DNA of 21,054 nucleotides from JAYSFC01 sp041913505 (GTDB lineage: Bacteria > Pseudomonadota > Gammaproteobacteria > Burkholderiales > Burkholderiaceae_C), in contig JAYSFC010000059.1 of NCBI GenBank assembly GCA_041913505.1, positions 1 to 21,054 of the forward strand. Reading direction: 5' to 3'. Of this stretch, positions 5,941 through 13,618 are shown one piece after another. A program made the translations under genes and the position numbers. The notes beneath the pieces are model-generated. The model did not search any database, was not told the origin of the DNA, and was given only the letters and a program-made list of their open reading frames with translations. Positions within the stretch are counted from its first letter, which is position 1, and every line of letters starts with the position of its first letter.

Positions 5941-8649
5941 TCAGGCGGACGGCAGGGGCGCTCCGCCCCCATCGTCCTCCGGCGGAGTGCCGCGCGGCAG
6001 CGTGATGGTGAAAACTGCGCCCGTTACCTGGTTGTGCTCGGCGCGGTTGCGGCCCCAGATGCTGCCCCCATGGGCCTGCACGATGGCGCGGCAGATCGCC
6101 AGTCCCAGGCCTACACCCGGCGTGGCGCTCTCGCGCACGCCGCGCTCGAATTTCTCGAACACCAGTTCCTCGCGGCCTCGGGGCAGGCCAGGACCATGGT
6201 CGGACACCGTGAGCACGATCTGCTCGCTGTCCGCGCGAGCCGCGATCTCGATCCCGCTGCCTGTGGGCGTGTACTTGGCGGCGTTTTCGAGCAGGTTCAC
6301 GAGCACGCGTTCGAACAGCACCGTGTCCAGGTGCAGCAACGGCAAATCGTCGGCGAGCCGCACGTCGATGGGCCGGCCGGCGAGCAGGCCCGCGCAGGCT
6401 GCGAGCGCACTGCCCACGACCTCTTCGAGCGGCTGCCAGGCGCGGTTGAGCTGTACGGCGCCCGCCTCGAGCCGAGCCATGTCGAGCAGGTTGTTGACCA
6501 GCGCGTTCATGCGCATGGCCGACAGCTGGATGGCATCGGCTATTTCGCGGTGTGCGTCGCTCAGCGTGGGCGGCGTGAGGCTCAGCGTGTCGGCCAGGCC
6601 TACGAGAGAGGCCAGCGGCGTGCGCAGATCGTGGGAAATGGCCGAGAGCAGCGAGTTGCGTAGCCGCTCGGACTCGATCTGCAGGGTGCTCGTCTGGGCT
6701 ACATCGATGTAGTGAATGCGTTCGAGCGAAATCGCGAGCAGCGAGGCGCAGGTGTCGAGCAACCGGCGCTGTTCGGGTTCGAGCAGCCGCATGGGGCCCG
6801 GTGCTATCGCCAGCACACCACGCAGGCGCATGGGGGCCTTGAGCGGCAGGACAAGGCAACTGCTCGAGGGCAGGGTGTCGGTTCCGGGGCCTGCGGCCTC
6901 GCCGCGCTCAAAGGCCCATTGCGCCACGGCCATGTCCAGCGGCGCCGTGCCGCCGGGCAGGGCCTGCAGGCGGTCGCGCTCATCGGCCGCCAGCAGTGTG
7001 GATTGGGCGCCAAACTCGGCCGACAGAAAGCGGGCGCCGATCTCGGCCACCTGCTCGGGCAGTAGCGCGGCCGAGAGGTCGCGCGACATCTCGTATAGGC
7101 TGCGTACGCGGTGCTCGCGCAGCGTCGCGGCCTCGGCCTGGACCTTGAGACCGGCCGTGAGCTGGCCGATGACCAGTGCCACGGCGAGCATCACGATGAA
7201 GGTGACGATGTACTGCACATCGCTCACGGCGAAGGAAAAGCGCGGCGGCACGAAGAAGTAGTCGAACAGCCCCACGCCGAGGAAGGCCGCGAGCACGGCG
7301 CTTGCGCGGCCGTAGCGCAGCCCCACGCCCACCACGGCGAGCAGGAAGAGCATGACGATGTTGCTGAGCTCCAGCACGCTCTTGAGCGGAGTGGCCACCA
7401 GCACCGTGAATGCGCAGGCCGCCACGGCCGCCGCGAAGCCTTGCCAAGGCCAGTCCGCCAGGGGCGGGGGGGCGGGCGGGGGTACTGCCGCCGCGCGGCC
7501 CGGCGCGCGCAGCGCCACCTGGAGCACGTCAAGGTCGTTGCCAGCCTGCGCTATGCGCTCGGCCAGAGGGTGTTGCCAGGGCCAGCGCAGTGCATGGCGA
7601 CCCACGACGAGGCGGGCCAGATTGTGTTCGCGCGCATAGCGCACCAGGGCCGCCGCTGCCTCGGGTGCCGATAGCATGGCCGTGGTGGCGCCCAGCTCCT
7701 GCGCGAGCTGCAGCGCGCGCAGCGGCCGCTCACGCACGCTGGGGGATTGGCGCAGCACGGCAGGTGTCTCCACGTGCACGGCATGCCAGGGCACTTCGAT
7801 CTGGCCTGCCAGGCGTGCACAGCTGCGCACCACCTGTTCGCCATGGTCGCCCGGGCCTACGCAGGCCAGCAACGCTTCGCGGTTGGGCCAGACCGACTGC
7901 ACGGCGCTGCGGCGCCGGTAGGCTTGCATTTCCTCATCCACCCGGTCGGCAGTGCGGCGCAATGCCAGCTCGCGCAATGCCAGCAGGTTGCCTTTGCGGA
8001 AGAAGTGCGCGGCGGCCCGCTCGGCCTGCTGGGGCAGGTAAACCTTGCCAGCCTGGAGGCGCTGCAGCAACTCGTCGGGCGGCAGGTCCACCACCACGAC
8101 TTCATCGGCCGCGTCGAACACGCGGTCGGGTACGGTCTCCCAAACTCGGATACCCGTGATGCCGCTCACGATGTCGTTGAGGCTCTCGAGGTGCTGCACG
8201 TTCATGGTGGTCCACACGTCGATGCCGGCCGCGAGCAACTCCTCTGCATCCTGCCAGCGCTTGGGGTGGCGCGAGCCGGACACATTGCTGTGGGCGAATT
8301 CGTCGAGCAGCACGAGGGCACCCGGGTGTTCGGCGCCAAAGCGCAGTGCGGCATCGAGGTCGAACTCGGTCAGCTCCCGTCCCCGGTAGGGCCTGCGCGC
8401 GAGCGGCAGGTGCGGCAGGTCGCGCGCCATGCTCTCGGTTTCAGAGCGCCCATGGCTTTCGACCACGCCCACGATCAGCGGCATGCCCTGTGCCTGCGCG
8501 GTGTGTGCGGCCGTGAGCATGGCGTAGGTCTTGCCCACGCCGGCCGATGCGCCGAAGAAGATCTTCAAGCGGCCGCGGCGGGCCTGGGCCTCCTCGTGTT
8601 GAACGCGCTGCAGCAGCTCATCCGGGTCGGGGCGGAGGTCGTCATGCAT
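5941..8649 (-). CDS. kdpD: KdpD osmosensitive K+ sensor histidine kinase
   Basis: A 902-residue inner-membrane sensor kinase/phosphatase that responds to low K+ or turgor and phosphorylates KdpE. The N-terminal KdpD domain has Walker A (G-A-S-A-G-V-G-K-T, Lys40) and the highly conserved H-S-N-V-S-G-S-R-H-P-K-R-W and T-M-N-V-Q-H-L-E-S-L-N-D segments. A universal-stress-protein-like domain follows (about 245-380). A proline-rich linker (PPPAPPP at 390-396) leads into four closely spaced membrane segments (about 402-500), then a GAF-like region. The kinase core has the H-box S-x-x-S-H-D-L-R-T-P with the phospho-histidine at 673, an N-box (N-L-L-E-N-A-A-K-Y) and G boxes (D-H-G-P-G-L and G-V-G-L-G-L-A-I). 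Length matches E. coli KdpD. The start is three bases after the kdpC stop. Confidence 0.97.
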   Translation of the reverse strand: MHDDLRPDPDELLQRVQHEEAQARRGRLKIFFGASAGVGKTYAMLTAAHTAQAQGMPLIVGVVESHGRSETESMARDLPHLPLARRPYRGRELTEFDLDAALRFGAEHPGALVLLDEFAHSNVSGSRHPKRWQDAEELLAAGIDVWTTMNVQHLESLNDIVSGITGIRVWETVPDRVFDAADEVVVVDLPPDELLQRLQAGKVYLPQQAERAAAHFFRKGNLLALRELALRRTADRVDEEMQAYRRRSAVQSVWPNREALLACVGPGDHGEQVVRSCARLAGQIEVPWHAVHVETPAVLRQSPSVRERPLRALQLAQELGATTAMLSAPEAAAALVRYAREHNLARLVVGRHALRWPWQHPLAERIAQAGNDLDVLQVALRAPGRAAAVPPPAPPPLADWPWQGFAAAVAACAFTVLVATPLKSVLELSNIVMLFLLAVVGVGLRYGRASAVLAAFLGVGLFDYFFVPPRFSFAVSDVQYIVTFIVMLAVALVIGQLTAGLKVQAEAATLREHRVRSLYEMSRDLSAALLPEQVAEIGARFLSAEFGAQSTLLAADERDRLQALPGGTAPLDMAVAQWAFERGEAAGPGTDTLPSSSCLVLPLKAPMRLRGVLAIAPGPMRLLEPEQRRLLDTCASLLAISLERIHYIDVAQTSTLQIESERLRNSLLSAISHDLRTPLASLVGLADTLSLTPPTLSDAHREIADAIQLSAMRMNALVNNLLDMARLEAGAVQLNRAWQPLEEVVGSALAACAGLLAGRPIDVRLADDLPLLHLDTVLFERVLVNLLENAAKYTPTGSGIEIAARADSEQIVLTVSDHGPGLPRGREELVFEKFERGVRESATPGVGLGLAICRAIVQAHGGSIWGRNRAEHNQVTGAVFTITLPRGTPPEDDGGGAPLPSA

Positions 8650-8652
8650 GGC

Positions 8653-9288
8653 TTAGGGCCTGCTCTCGGGCGTTGCAGCGTTCAGGGCGTCGAGCGCCAG
8701 GTTGAGCTGCAGCACGTGGGTGCGTGGCTCGCCCAGAAAGCCGAATGCCGCGCCTTCGGTATGACGTTCCACGAGCGTGTGCACCTGGGCTTCCGTCAGG
8801 CCGCGCACACGCGCCACGCGGGCCAATTGATAGTCGGCCGCGGCGCGGCTGATATGGGGATCCAGCCCGCTGGCCGAGGCCGTAACCAGGTCCACGGGGA
8901 CGGCCGCCGGGTTGGCGGGATCGGCCGCGTGCAGGGCCTGCAGGCGTTCGCGCACGGCATCGGCCAGCGCCGGATTTGATGGGCCGAGGTTCGAGCCGCC
9001 GGAGGAACCAGCGTTGTAGGCCATGGGTGCCGTGGCCGAGGGCCGGCCCCAGAAGTACCGTGGATCGGTGAATGACTGGCCGATCAGCGCGGAGCCCACG
9101 GCGTAGCCGTTTTGCTGGATGAGGCTGCCATGCGCCTGCCAGGGAAAGAGGGCTTGGGCGATGCCGGTCACGGCCAGCGGATAGAACAGTCCGGTCACGG
9201 CAGAAAGCACCAAGAGCAGCGACAGCGCGGGGCGCAGCAGGCTGGGCCTGCCGACCGGCGTGTCTTCGCGGGGACGAAGGATGGGCAT
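8653..9288 (-). CDS. kdpC: KdpC subunit of the K+-transporting ATPase
   Basis: A 211-residue accessory subunit of the KdpFABC complex, anchored in the inner membrane by one N-terminal helix (about 18-43, rich in L, V, A), with the rest in the periplasm. KdpC contacts KdpA and is thought to stabilise the complex and raise K+ affinity. Family motifs are clear: G-Q-S-F-T-D-P-R-Y-F-W-G-R-P-S, Y-N-A-x-S-S-G-G-S-N-L-G-P-S-N, V-P-x-D-L-V-T-A-S-x-S-G-L-D-P-H-I-S and the R-G-L-T-E-A-Q-V segment. The frame is open far upstream inside kdpB, but the ATG at 9288 begins just before the membrane helix, has a GGAG site seven bases ahead, and lies 20 bp after the kdpB stop. No truncation is seen. Confidence 0.96.
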   Translation of the reverse strand: MPILRPREDTPVGRPSLLRPALSLLLVLSAVTGLFYPLAVTGIAQALFPWQAHGSLIQQNGYAVGSALIGQSFTDPRYFWGRPSATAPMAYNAGSSGGSNLGPSNPALADAVRERLQALHAADPANPAAVPVDLVTASASGLDPHISRAAADYQLARVARVRGLTEAQVHTLVERHTEGAAFGFLGEPRTHVLQLNLALDALNAATPESRP

Positions 9289-9308
9289 GTGAAGACTCCC
9301 TGGAAATG

Positions 9309-11375
9309 TCAGGCCAGGCCCAGTGCGGCCACGGCCAGGTCGATGGCCTTGATGCCGATGAAAGGCGCGATAACGCCGCCCAGCCCATAGATGGCGAGGT
9401 TGCGGCGCAGCAGCGAGGCCGCACCCACCGCGCGGTAGTGCACGCCCTTGAGGGCGAGCGGAATAAGGAACACGATGATCAGCGCGTTGAAGATCACCGC
9501 CGACAGAATCGCCGAGGCGGGGCTGGCCAGTTGCATGACGTTGAGCGCCGAGAGCTGCGGATAGGTGCTCACGAAGGCGGCAGGCACGATGGCGAAGTAC
9601 TTGGCCAGGTCGTTGGCAATGCTGAACGTGGTGAGCGAGCCGCGCGTCATGAGCATCTGCTTGCCGGTTTCGACGATCTCGATGAGCTTGGTGGGGTTGC
9701 TGTCGAGGTCCACCATATTGCCAGCCTCCTTGGCGGCCTGTGTGCCCGTGTTCATGGCCACGGCTACGTCGGCCTGGGCTAGCGCGGGCGCGTCGTTGGT
9801 GCCGTCGCCCGTCATCGCTACGAGGCGGCCGGCGGCTTGGTGCTGGCGGATGAGCTGGAGCTTGGCTTCGGGTGTGGCCTCGGCCAGGAAATCGTCCACG
9901 CCGGCTTCGGCCGCGATGGCCGCGGCCGTGAGCCGATTGTCGCCGGTCACCATCACGGTCTGAATGCCCATGCGGCGCAGTTCGGCGAAACGTTCCTTGA
10001 TGCCGCCCTTGACGATGTCCTTGAGTTCCACCATGCCGAGCACGCGCGTGCCATCGGCCACGACGAGCGGCGTGCTGCCGCGCCGCGCTGCGTCGTCCAC
10101 CGTGGCTTGCAGCGCGCCCGGGAACTGGCCGCCCAGCGCCTGCACATGCTGGCGTATGGCGTTGGCCGCGCCCTTGCGCAACTGGCGCGGGCCGGGCAGG
10201 TCCACGCCGCTCATGCGCGTCTGGGCTGTGAAGTGCACGAAGTGGGCGCCCAGGCTCGCCACGTCGCGCTCGCGCAGGTTGAACTTTTGCTTGGCGAGCA
10301 CCACGATGCTGCGGCCCTCGGGTGTTTCGTCGGCCAGCGAGGCGAGCTGCGCGGCATCGGCCAGCTCGCTTTCCTTCACACCGGGCGCCGGCAGAAAGGC
10401 GCTGGCCTGGCGGTTGCCGAGCGTGATGGTGCCGGTCTTGTCGAGCAGGAGCACATCCACGTCGCCCGCGGCCTCGACGGCGCGGCCCGAGGTGGCGATC
10501 ACGTTGGCCTGCATCATGCGGCTCATGCCCGCCACGCCGATGGCGCTGAGCAGGCCCGCGATGGTGGTGGGGATCAGGCACACGAGCAGGGCTACGAGTA
10601 CCACCAGGCCCACGGGCTCGCCTGCCTGGCTGGCTTGTACGCTGAACAGAGAAAACGGCAGCAGCGTCGCCACGACGACAAGGAACACGATAGTGAGCGC
10701 CACGAGCAGGATGGTCAGTGCAATCTCGTTGGGCGTCTTCTGGCGTTTGGCATTTTCGACCATGGCGATCATGCGGTCCACGAAGGTCTCTCCGGGGTTC
10801 ACGGCCACGCGCACCACGATCCAGTCCGACAGCACACGCGTGCCGCCCGTGACGGCCGAGAAGTCGCCGCCTGATTCGCGGATCACGGGTGCCGATTCGC
10901 CTGTGATGGCGCTCTCGTCCACCGAGGCCACGCCGTCGATCACCTCGCCATCGGCAGGGATGGTGTCTCCAGCCTCCACGAGCACGATGTCGCCCTTGCG
11001 CAAGTTCTCGGCCTCGAGCGGCCGCCACTGCAACTCGGCGCGCGGCGTGGCGGGGTCATGGTGGCCTTGCAGTTGCTTGGCCCAGGTCTGCTTCTTGAGA
11101 CCGTGCAGCGACGCCGCCTGGGCCTTGCTGCGGCCCTCGGCCAGGGCCTCAGCGAAGTTGGCAAACAGCACGGTAAACCACAGCCACAGTGCCACCAGGG
11201 CAGAGAACAGCGTGGGCTGGGCCAGGGCCAGTGCTGTGGTGAAGGCGCTGCCCACGTAGACAACGAACATCACCGGGTTGCGCCATTGCACGCGCGGGTC
11301 GAGCTTCTTGGCTGCGTCGACGAGGGCGGGGCGCACCAACACTGGGTCGAACAGGGGCAGGGTTTTGCGGGTCAT
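9309..11375 (-). CDS. kdpB: KdpB catalytic P-type ATPase subunit
   Basis: A 688-residue type IA P-type ATPase that hydrolyses ATP to drive K+ uptake through KdpA. It shows the actuator-domain T-G-E-S loop, the phosphorylation motif D-K-T-G-T-I-T with Asp312 as acceptor, the nucleotide-binding K-x-K-x-x-x-x-E/M-x-R region, and the hinge motif G-D-G-T-N-D-A-P-A-L-A-Q-A-D-V. Membrane helices flank these domains: two near the N terminus, a pair around the actuator domain, and a cluster at the C terminus. The T-G-E-S serine that mediates inhibitory phosphorylation in E. coli KdpB is present, so the same shut-off at high K+ is possible. The ATG at 11375 was chosen over upstream in-frame codons because GAGGA precedes it by seven bases and M-T-R-K-x-L-x-L-F-D-P is the usual start. 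It lies 10 bp after kdpA. Confidence 0.97.
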   Translation of the reverse strand: MTRKTLPLFDPVLVRPALVDAAKKLDPRVQWRNPVMFVVYVGSAFTTALALAQPTLFSALVALWLWFTVLFANFAEALAEGRSKAQAASLHGLKKQTWAKQLQGHHDPATPRAELQWRPLEAENLRKGDIVLVEAGDTIPADGEVIDGVASVDESAITGESAPVIRESGGDFSAVTGGTRVLSDWIVVRVAVNPGETFVDRMIAMVENAKRQKTPNEIALTILLVALTIVFLVVVATLLPFSLFSVQASQAGEPVGLVVLVALLVCLIPTTIAGLLSAIGVAGMSRMMQANVIATSGRAVEAAGDVDVLLLDKTGTITLGNRQASAFLPAPGVKESELADAAQLASLADETPEGRSIVVLAKQKFNLRERDVASLGAHFVHFTAQTRMSGVDLPGPRQLRKGAANAIRQHVQALGGQFPGALQATVDDAARRGSTPLVVADGTRVLGMVELKDIVKGGIKERFAELRRMGIQTVMVTGDNRLTAAAIAAEAGVDDFLAEATPEAKLQLIRQHQAAGRLVAMTGDGTNDAPALAQADVAVAMNTGTQAAKEAGNMVDLDSNPTKLIEIVETGKQMLMTRGSLTTFSIANDLAKYFAIVPAAFVSTYPQLSALNVMQLASPASAILSAVIFNALIIVFLIPLALKGVHYRAVGAASLLRRNLAIYGLGGVIAPFIGIKAIDLAVAALGLA

Positions 11376-11385
11376 GGCGGATTCC

Positions 11386-13179
11386 TCAGCGCGTGGGGAG
11401 CTGCAGGTGCTCGACCACAGGGCCCAGGGCCAGCGCGGGCACATAGTTCAAGAGACCGACCAGCAGCACGGTGCCGATCAGCAAAACGACGAATAGCGGG
11501 CCGTGCGTGGGCAGCGTGCCGGCCGTGACGGCCAGCCGCTTCTTGGCGGCCAGCGCACCCGCGATGGCCAGCACGGGCACGATCACGCCGAAGCGGCCGA
11601 ACCACATGGCCAGCGCCAGCAGCACGTTGTAGAAGGGCGTGTTGGCCGAGATGCCTGCGAAGGCGCTGCCGTTGTTGTTGGCGGCCGAGGTCAGCGCGTA
11701 CAGCACTTCGGAGAAGCCATGTGGCCCCGGGTTCAGGATGCCTGCGCGGCCGGGCTCGGTGAGCACGGCTACGGCTGTGCCGCCGAGCGCGAGCAGTGGC
11801 GTGATCAGGATGGCGATCGCCACGAGCTTCATTTCGTGCGACTCGATTTTCTTGCCCAGGTACTCGGGAGTGCGGCCGATCATGAGGCCCGCGATGAACA
11901 CCGCAAGGATGGCGAACAGCAGCATGCCGTACAGCCCAGCGCCCACGCCGCCGAACACCACTTCGCCGAGTTGCATGAGTACCAGGGGCACCATGCCACC
12001 CAGCGGCGTGAAGCTGTCGTGCATGGCGTTCACGGCGCCGCAACTCGCGGCCGTGGTGATGGTGGCGAACAGGGCCGAGGCGTTGATGCCGAAGCGCACC
12101 TCCTTGCCCTCCATGTTGCCGCCCGCTTGCGTCAGGCTGGTCGTCTGGTCTGCACCCAGTGCGGCCAGGGCGGGATTGCCCTGCTGCTCGAAGGCCGTGG
12201 TGGACGCTGAGAACACCACGAACAGCGCCACCATGGCTGCGATCAGGGCCCAGCCCTGGCGCATGTCGCCCACCATGCGGCCAAACACGAAGCACAGCGC
12301 GGCGGGTATCAGGAAGATGGCAAGCATCTCGAGGAAATTGCTCACTGCCGTGGGGTTCTCGTACGGATGGGCGGAGTTTGCGTTGAAGAAGCCGCCACCG
12401 TTTGTGCCCAGCATCTTGATGGCGAGCTGCGAGGCCACGGGCCCCATGGCCAGGGTCTGGGTGGGGCTGGTTTTTTCCTCCAGCACGGGCTGGCCCTGCG
12501 CGTCCTTGAGCGGCAGCCCATCGGCGCCGAGCCGGGGCTCCTGCCAGTGCACGGTTTCGAGCGTCTGCACTGGCAGGTAGGACGAAAAATTCTGGATCAC
12601 ACCCTCCGAGGAGAACGCGGTCGCGAACACCAGAGACAGCGGCAGCAGAATCCACAGCGTGGCGCGCGTGAGGTCCACCCATACGTTGCCGATCACCTGG
12701 GCCGAGTGGCGCGCAAAGCCACGCACCAGTGCCACCATGACCACGAGCCCCGTCGCGGCCGAGAGGAAGTTCTGCACCGTGAGCCCCAGCATCTGGGTGA
12801 GGTAGCTCACCGTGGTCTCGCCGCCGTAGCTCTGCCAGTTGGTGTTGGCCACGAAGCTCACGGCCGTGTTGAACGCCAGGTCGGGTGCCACGGCGCCCAG
12901 GCCCTGCGGATTGAGCGGCAACCAGGCCTGCAGGCGCTGCAGGCCATAGACGGCGAACACGCCCAGCAGATTGAACAGTAGCAGGCCGAGCGCATAGGGC
13001 AGCCAGCCGCTTTCCTGCCCGGCGTGCGCTCCCACCCAGCGCAGTAGCGGCGCCTCGATCCGGTGGCCCCAGGTGAAGCGGCCATCCATCACGGTATGGA
13101 TCCAGCGCGCGAGCGGCCAGGCCAGCGCGAGCAGCACCGCCAGGTAGGCCGCCAGCAGCATCCAGGCATTGGCGGTCAC
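11386..13179 (-). CDS. kdpA: KdpA K+-binding channel-like subunit
   Basis: A 597-residue polytopic inner-membrane protein that selects and binds K+ in the KdpFABC pump; it belongs to the superfamily of K+ transporters with four pore-loop repeats. The four filter regions are visible: N-T-N-W-Q-S-Y-G-G-E, G-T-N-G-G-G-F-F-N-A-N-S-A-H-P-Y-E-N, the A-S-C-G-A-V-N-A-M-H-D-S-F-T-P segment, and S-A-A-N-N-N-G-S-A-F-A-G. About ten hydrophobic helices surround them. The start is the GTG at 13179, placed by a GGAGGA site six bases ahead and by the four-base GTGA overlap with the kdpF stop; the upstream in-frame ATG would run through kdpF in another frame and is rejected. The length is slightly above the E. 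coli protein (557), as is usual in beta-proteobacteria. Confidence 0.96.
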   Translation of the reverse strand: MTANAWMLLAAYLAVLLALAWPLARWIHTVMDGRFTWGHRIEAPLLRWVGAHAGQESGWLPYALGLLLFNLLGVFAVYGLQRLQAWLPLNPQGLGAVAPDLAFNTAVSFVANTNWQSYGGETTVSYLTQMLGLTVQNFLSAATGLVVMVALVRGFARHSAQVIGNVWVDLTRATLWILLPLSLVFATAFSSEGVIQNFSSYLPVQTLETVHWQEPRLGADGLPLKDAQGQPVLEEKTSPTQTLAMGPVASQLAIKMLGTNGGGFFNANSAHPYENPTAVSNFLEMLAIFLIPAALCFVFGRMVGDMRQGWALIAAMVALFVVFSASTTAFEQQGNPALAALGADQTTSLTQAGGNMEGKEVRFGINASALFATITTAASCGAVNAMHDSFTPLGGMVPLVLMQLGEVVFGGVGAGLYGMLLFAILAVFIAGLMIGRTPEYLGKKIESHEMKLVAIAILITPLLALGGTAVAVLTEPGRAGILNPGPHGFSEVLYALTSAANNNGSAFAGISANTPFYNVLLALAMWFGRFGVIVPVLAIAGALAAKKRLAVTAGTLPTHGPLFVVLLIGTVLLVGLLNYVPALALGPVVEHLQLPTR

Positions 13180-13268
13180 GAGAAGTCCTCCGGTCGCAGC
13201 AGCACAGCCACGAGATAGACGAACAAGCCGAGCGTGAGCAGGGCGGCGGCAATAGTCCATCCGGTCAT
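13176..13268 (-). CDS. kdpF: KdpF small membrane subunit
   Basis: A 30-residue single-helix protein (start M-T-G-W-T-I-A-A-A-L, end L-L-R-P-E-D-F-S) that matches KdpF in size, position and pattern: a hydrophobic helix ending in L-[LV]-[RK]-P-E-x-F. KdpF stabilises the KdpFABC complex in the membrane. Its TGA overlaps the kdpA GTG (GTGA), and its ATG overlaps the stop of the preceding 33-residue ORF (ATGA), so all three genes should be translationally coupled. The kdpA ribosome binding site lies inside the last codons of kdpF. Confidence 0.92.
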   Translation of the reverse strand: MTGWTIAAALLTLGLFVYLVAVLLRPEDFS

Positions 13269-13366
13269 GGCCGTTCCCCCTGGTCCTGCAGCTGCGCGCA
13301 GCCCAGGGCAAAACCCAGGATCGCTAGCCCCAGCAGGGCAATGCATGCGATGTAGACAATGTCCAT
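13265..13366 (-). CDS. 33-residue predicted membrane peptide heading the kdp operon
   Basis: This short ORF encodes 33 residues: a short acidic start (M-D-I-V-Y), one hydrophobic helix (about 3-22, ALLGLAILGFALG) and a polar tail with Cys23 (G-C-A-Q-L-Q-D-Q-G-E-R-P). Support for translation is good. AGGAG lies six bases ahead of the ATG, and the stop overlaps the kdpF start in the pattern ATGA used elsewhere in the operon. It is not KdpF, which follows intact. I recall similar unnamed peptides before kdpF in other beta-proteobacteria, but I know of no assigned role; a second small subunit, a regulator of the pump or a translational leader are all possible. An in-frame ATG at 13384 would add six residues, but it lies upstream of the ribosome binding site and is less likely. 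Confidence 0.75.
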   Translation of the reverse strand: MDIVYIACIALLGLAILGFALGCAQLQDQGERP

Positions 13367-13391
13367 GTCTTTCTCCTTTGACATGGCTTCG

Positions 13392-13397
13392 ATACTA
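13392..13397 (-). promoter_or_regulatory. Candidate -10 element of the kdp promoter
   Basis: On the minus strand TAGTAT (13397-13392) matches four of six -10 bases and lies about 26 bp before the ATG of the small leader ORF. The position 17 bp further upstream is C-rich (CCCCCT) and is not a -35 element. That is what an activator-dependent promoter would look like, in keeping with KdpE control. The call rests on resemblance and position only. Confidence 0.35.
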
Positions 13398-13438
13398 GGA
13401 ACGAAGCCGTCAAGAGGGGGGAAAGATTCGCGGAGGCG

Positions 13439-13471
13439 GCATCAAGAACGCATCAAGACTGGGTCAAGGCG
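13439..13471 (-). promoter_or_regulatory. Three 11-bp direct repeats, candidate KdpE operator
   Basis: On the + strand three consecutive 11-bp units, GCATCAAGAAC, GCATCAAGACT and GGGTCAAGGCG, share TCAAG at 13442, 13453 and 13464 (CTTGA on the minus strand). OmpR/PhoB-family regulators such as KdpE bind direct repeats spaced one helical turn apart. If transcription starts near 13386, the repeats lie at about -53 to -85, close to where KdpE binds upstream of the E. coli kdp promoter. A further TCAAG at 13410 is 32 bp away but would fall inside the promoter spacer. The assignment to KdpE is inference. Confidence 0.5.
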
Positions 13472-13618
13472 GCGTTGGGGTGGCGTTCCGCGCAATCTTT
13501 GCTTGGTGCCCTGGGAATCCGCCTGTAGCATCCGCGCCCGAATCCGCCATGCCCTGGCTCCGCGAGGGCTCCATGGCCTTTGCGTTCCCGTTCCACTCTC
13601 CATCCCCGGGTTTGTTCG

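Noticed and set aside
11376..11444. Upstream in-frame start for KdpB
   Set aside because: The extension would overlap the 3' end of kdpA, has no family similarity, and the ATG at 11375 has GAGGA and the conserved N terminus.
13180..13311. Upstream in-frame start for KdpA
   Set aside because: The extension lies over kdpF in another frame and encodes an Arg/Cys-rich non-membrane sequence. GTG 13179 has a GGAGGA site and overlaps the kdpF stop.
13503..13531. TTGGTG-N17-TAGCAT as a promoter for the collagen-like gene
   Set aside because: The spacing is right but only three of six -35 and four of six -10 bases match. It is too weak to list as a feature, though it is the best candidate in that stretch.
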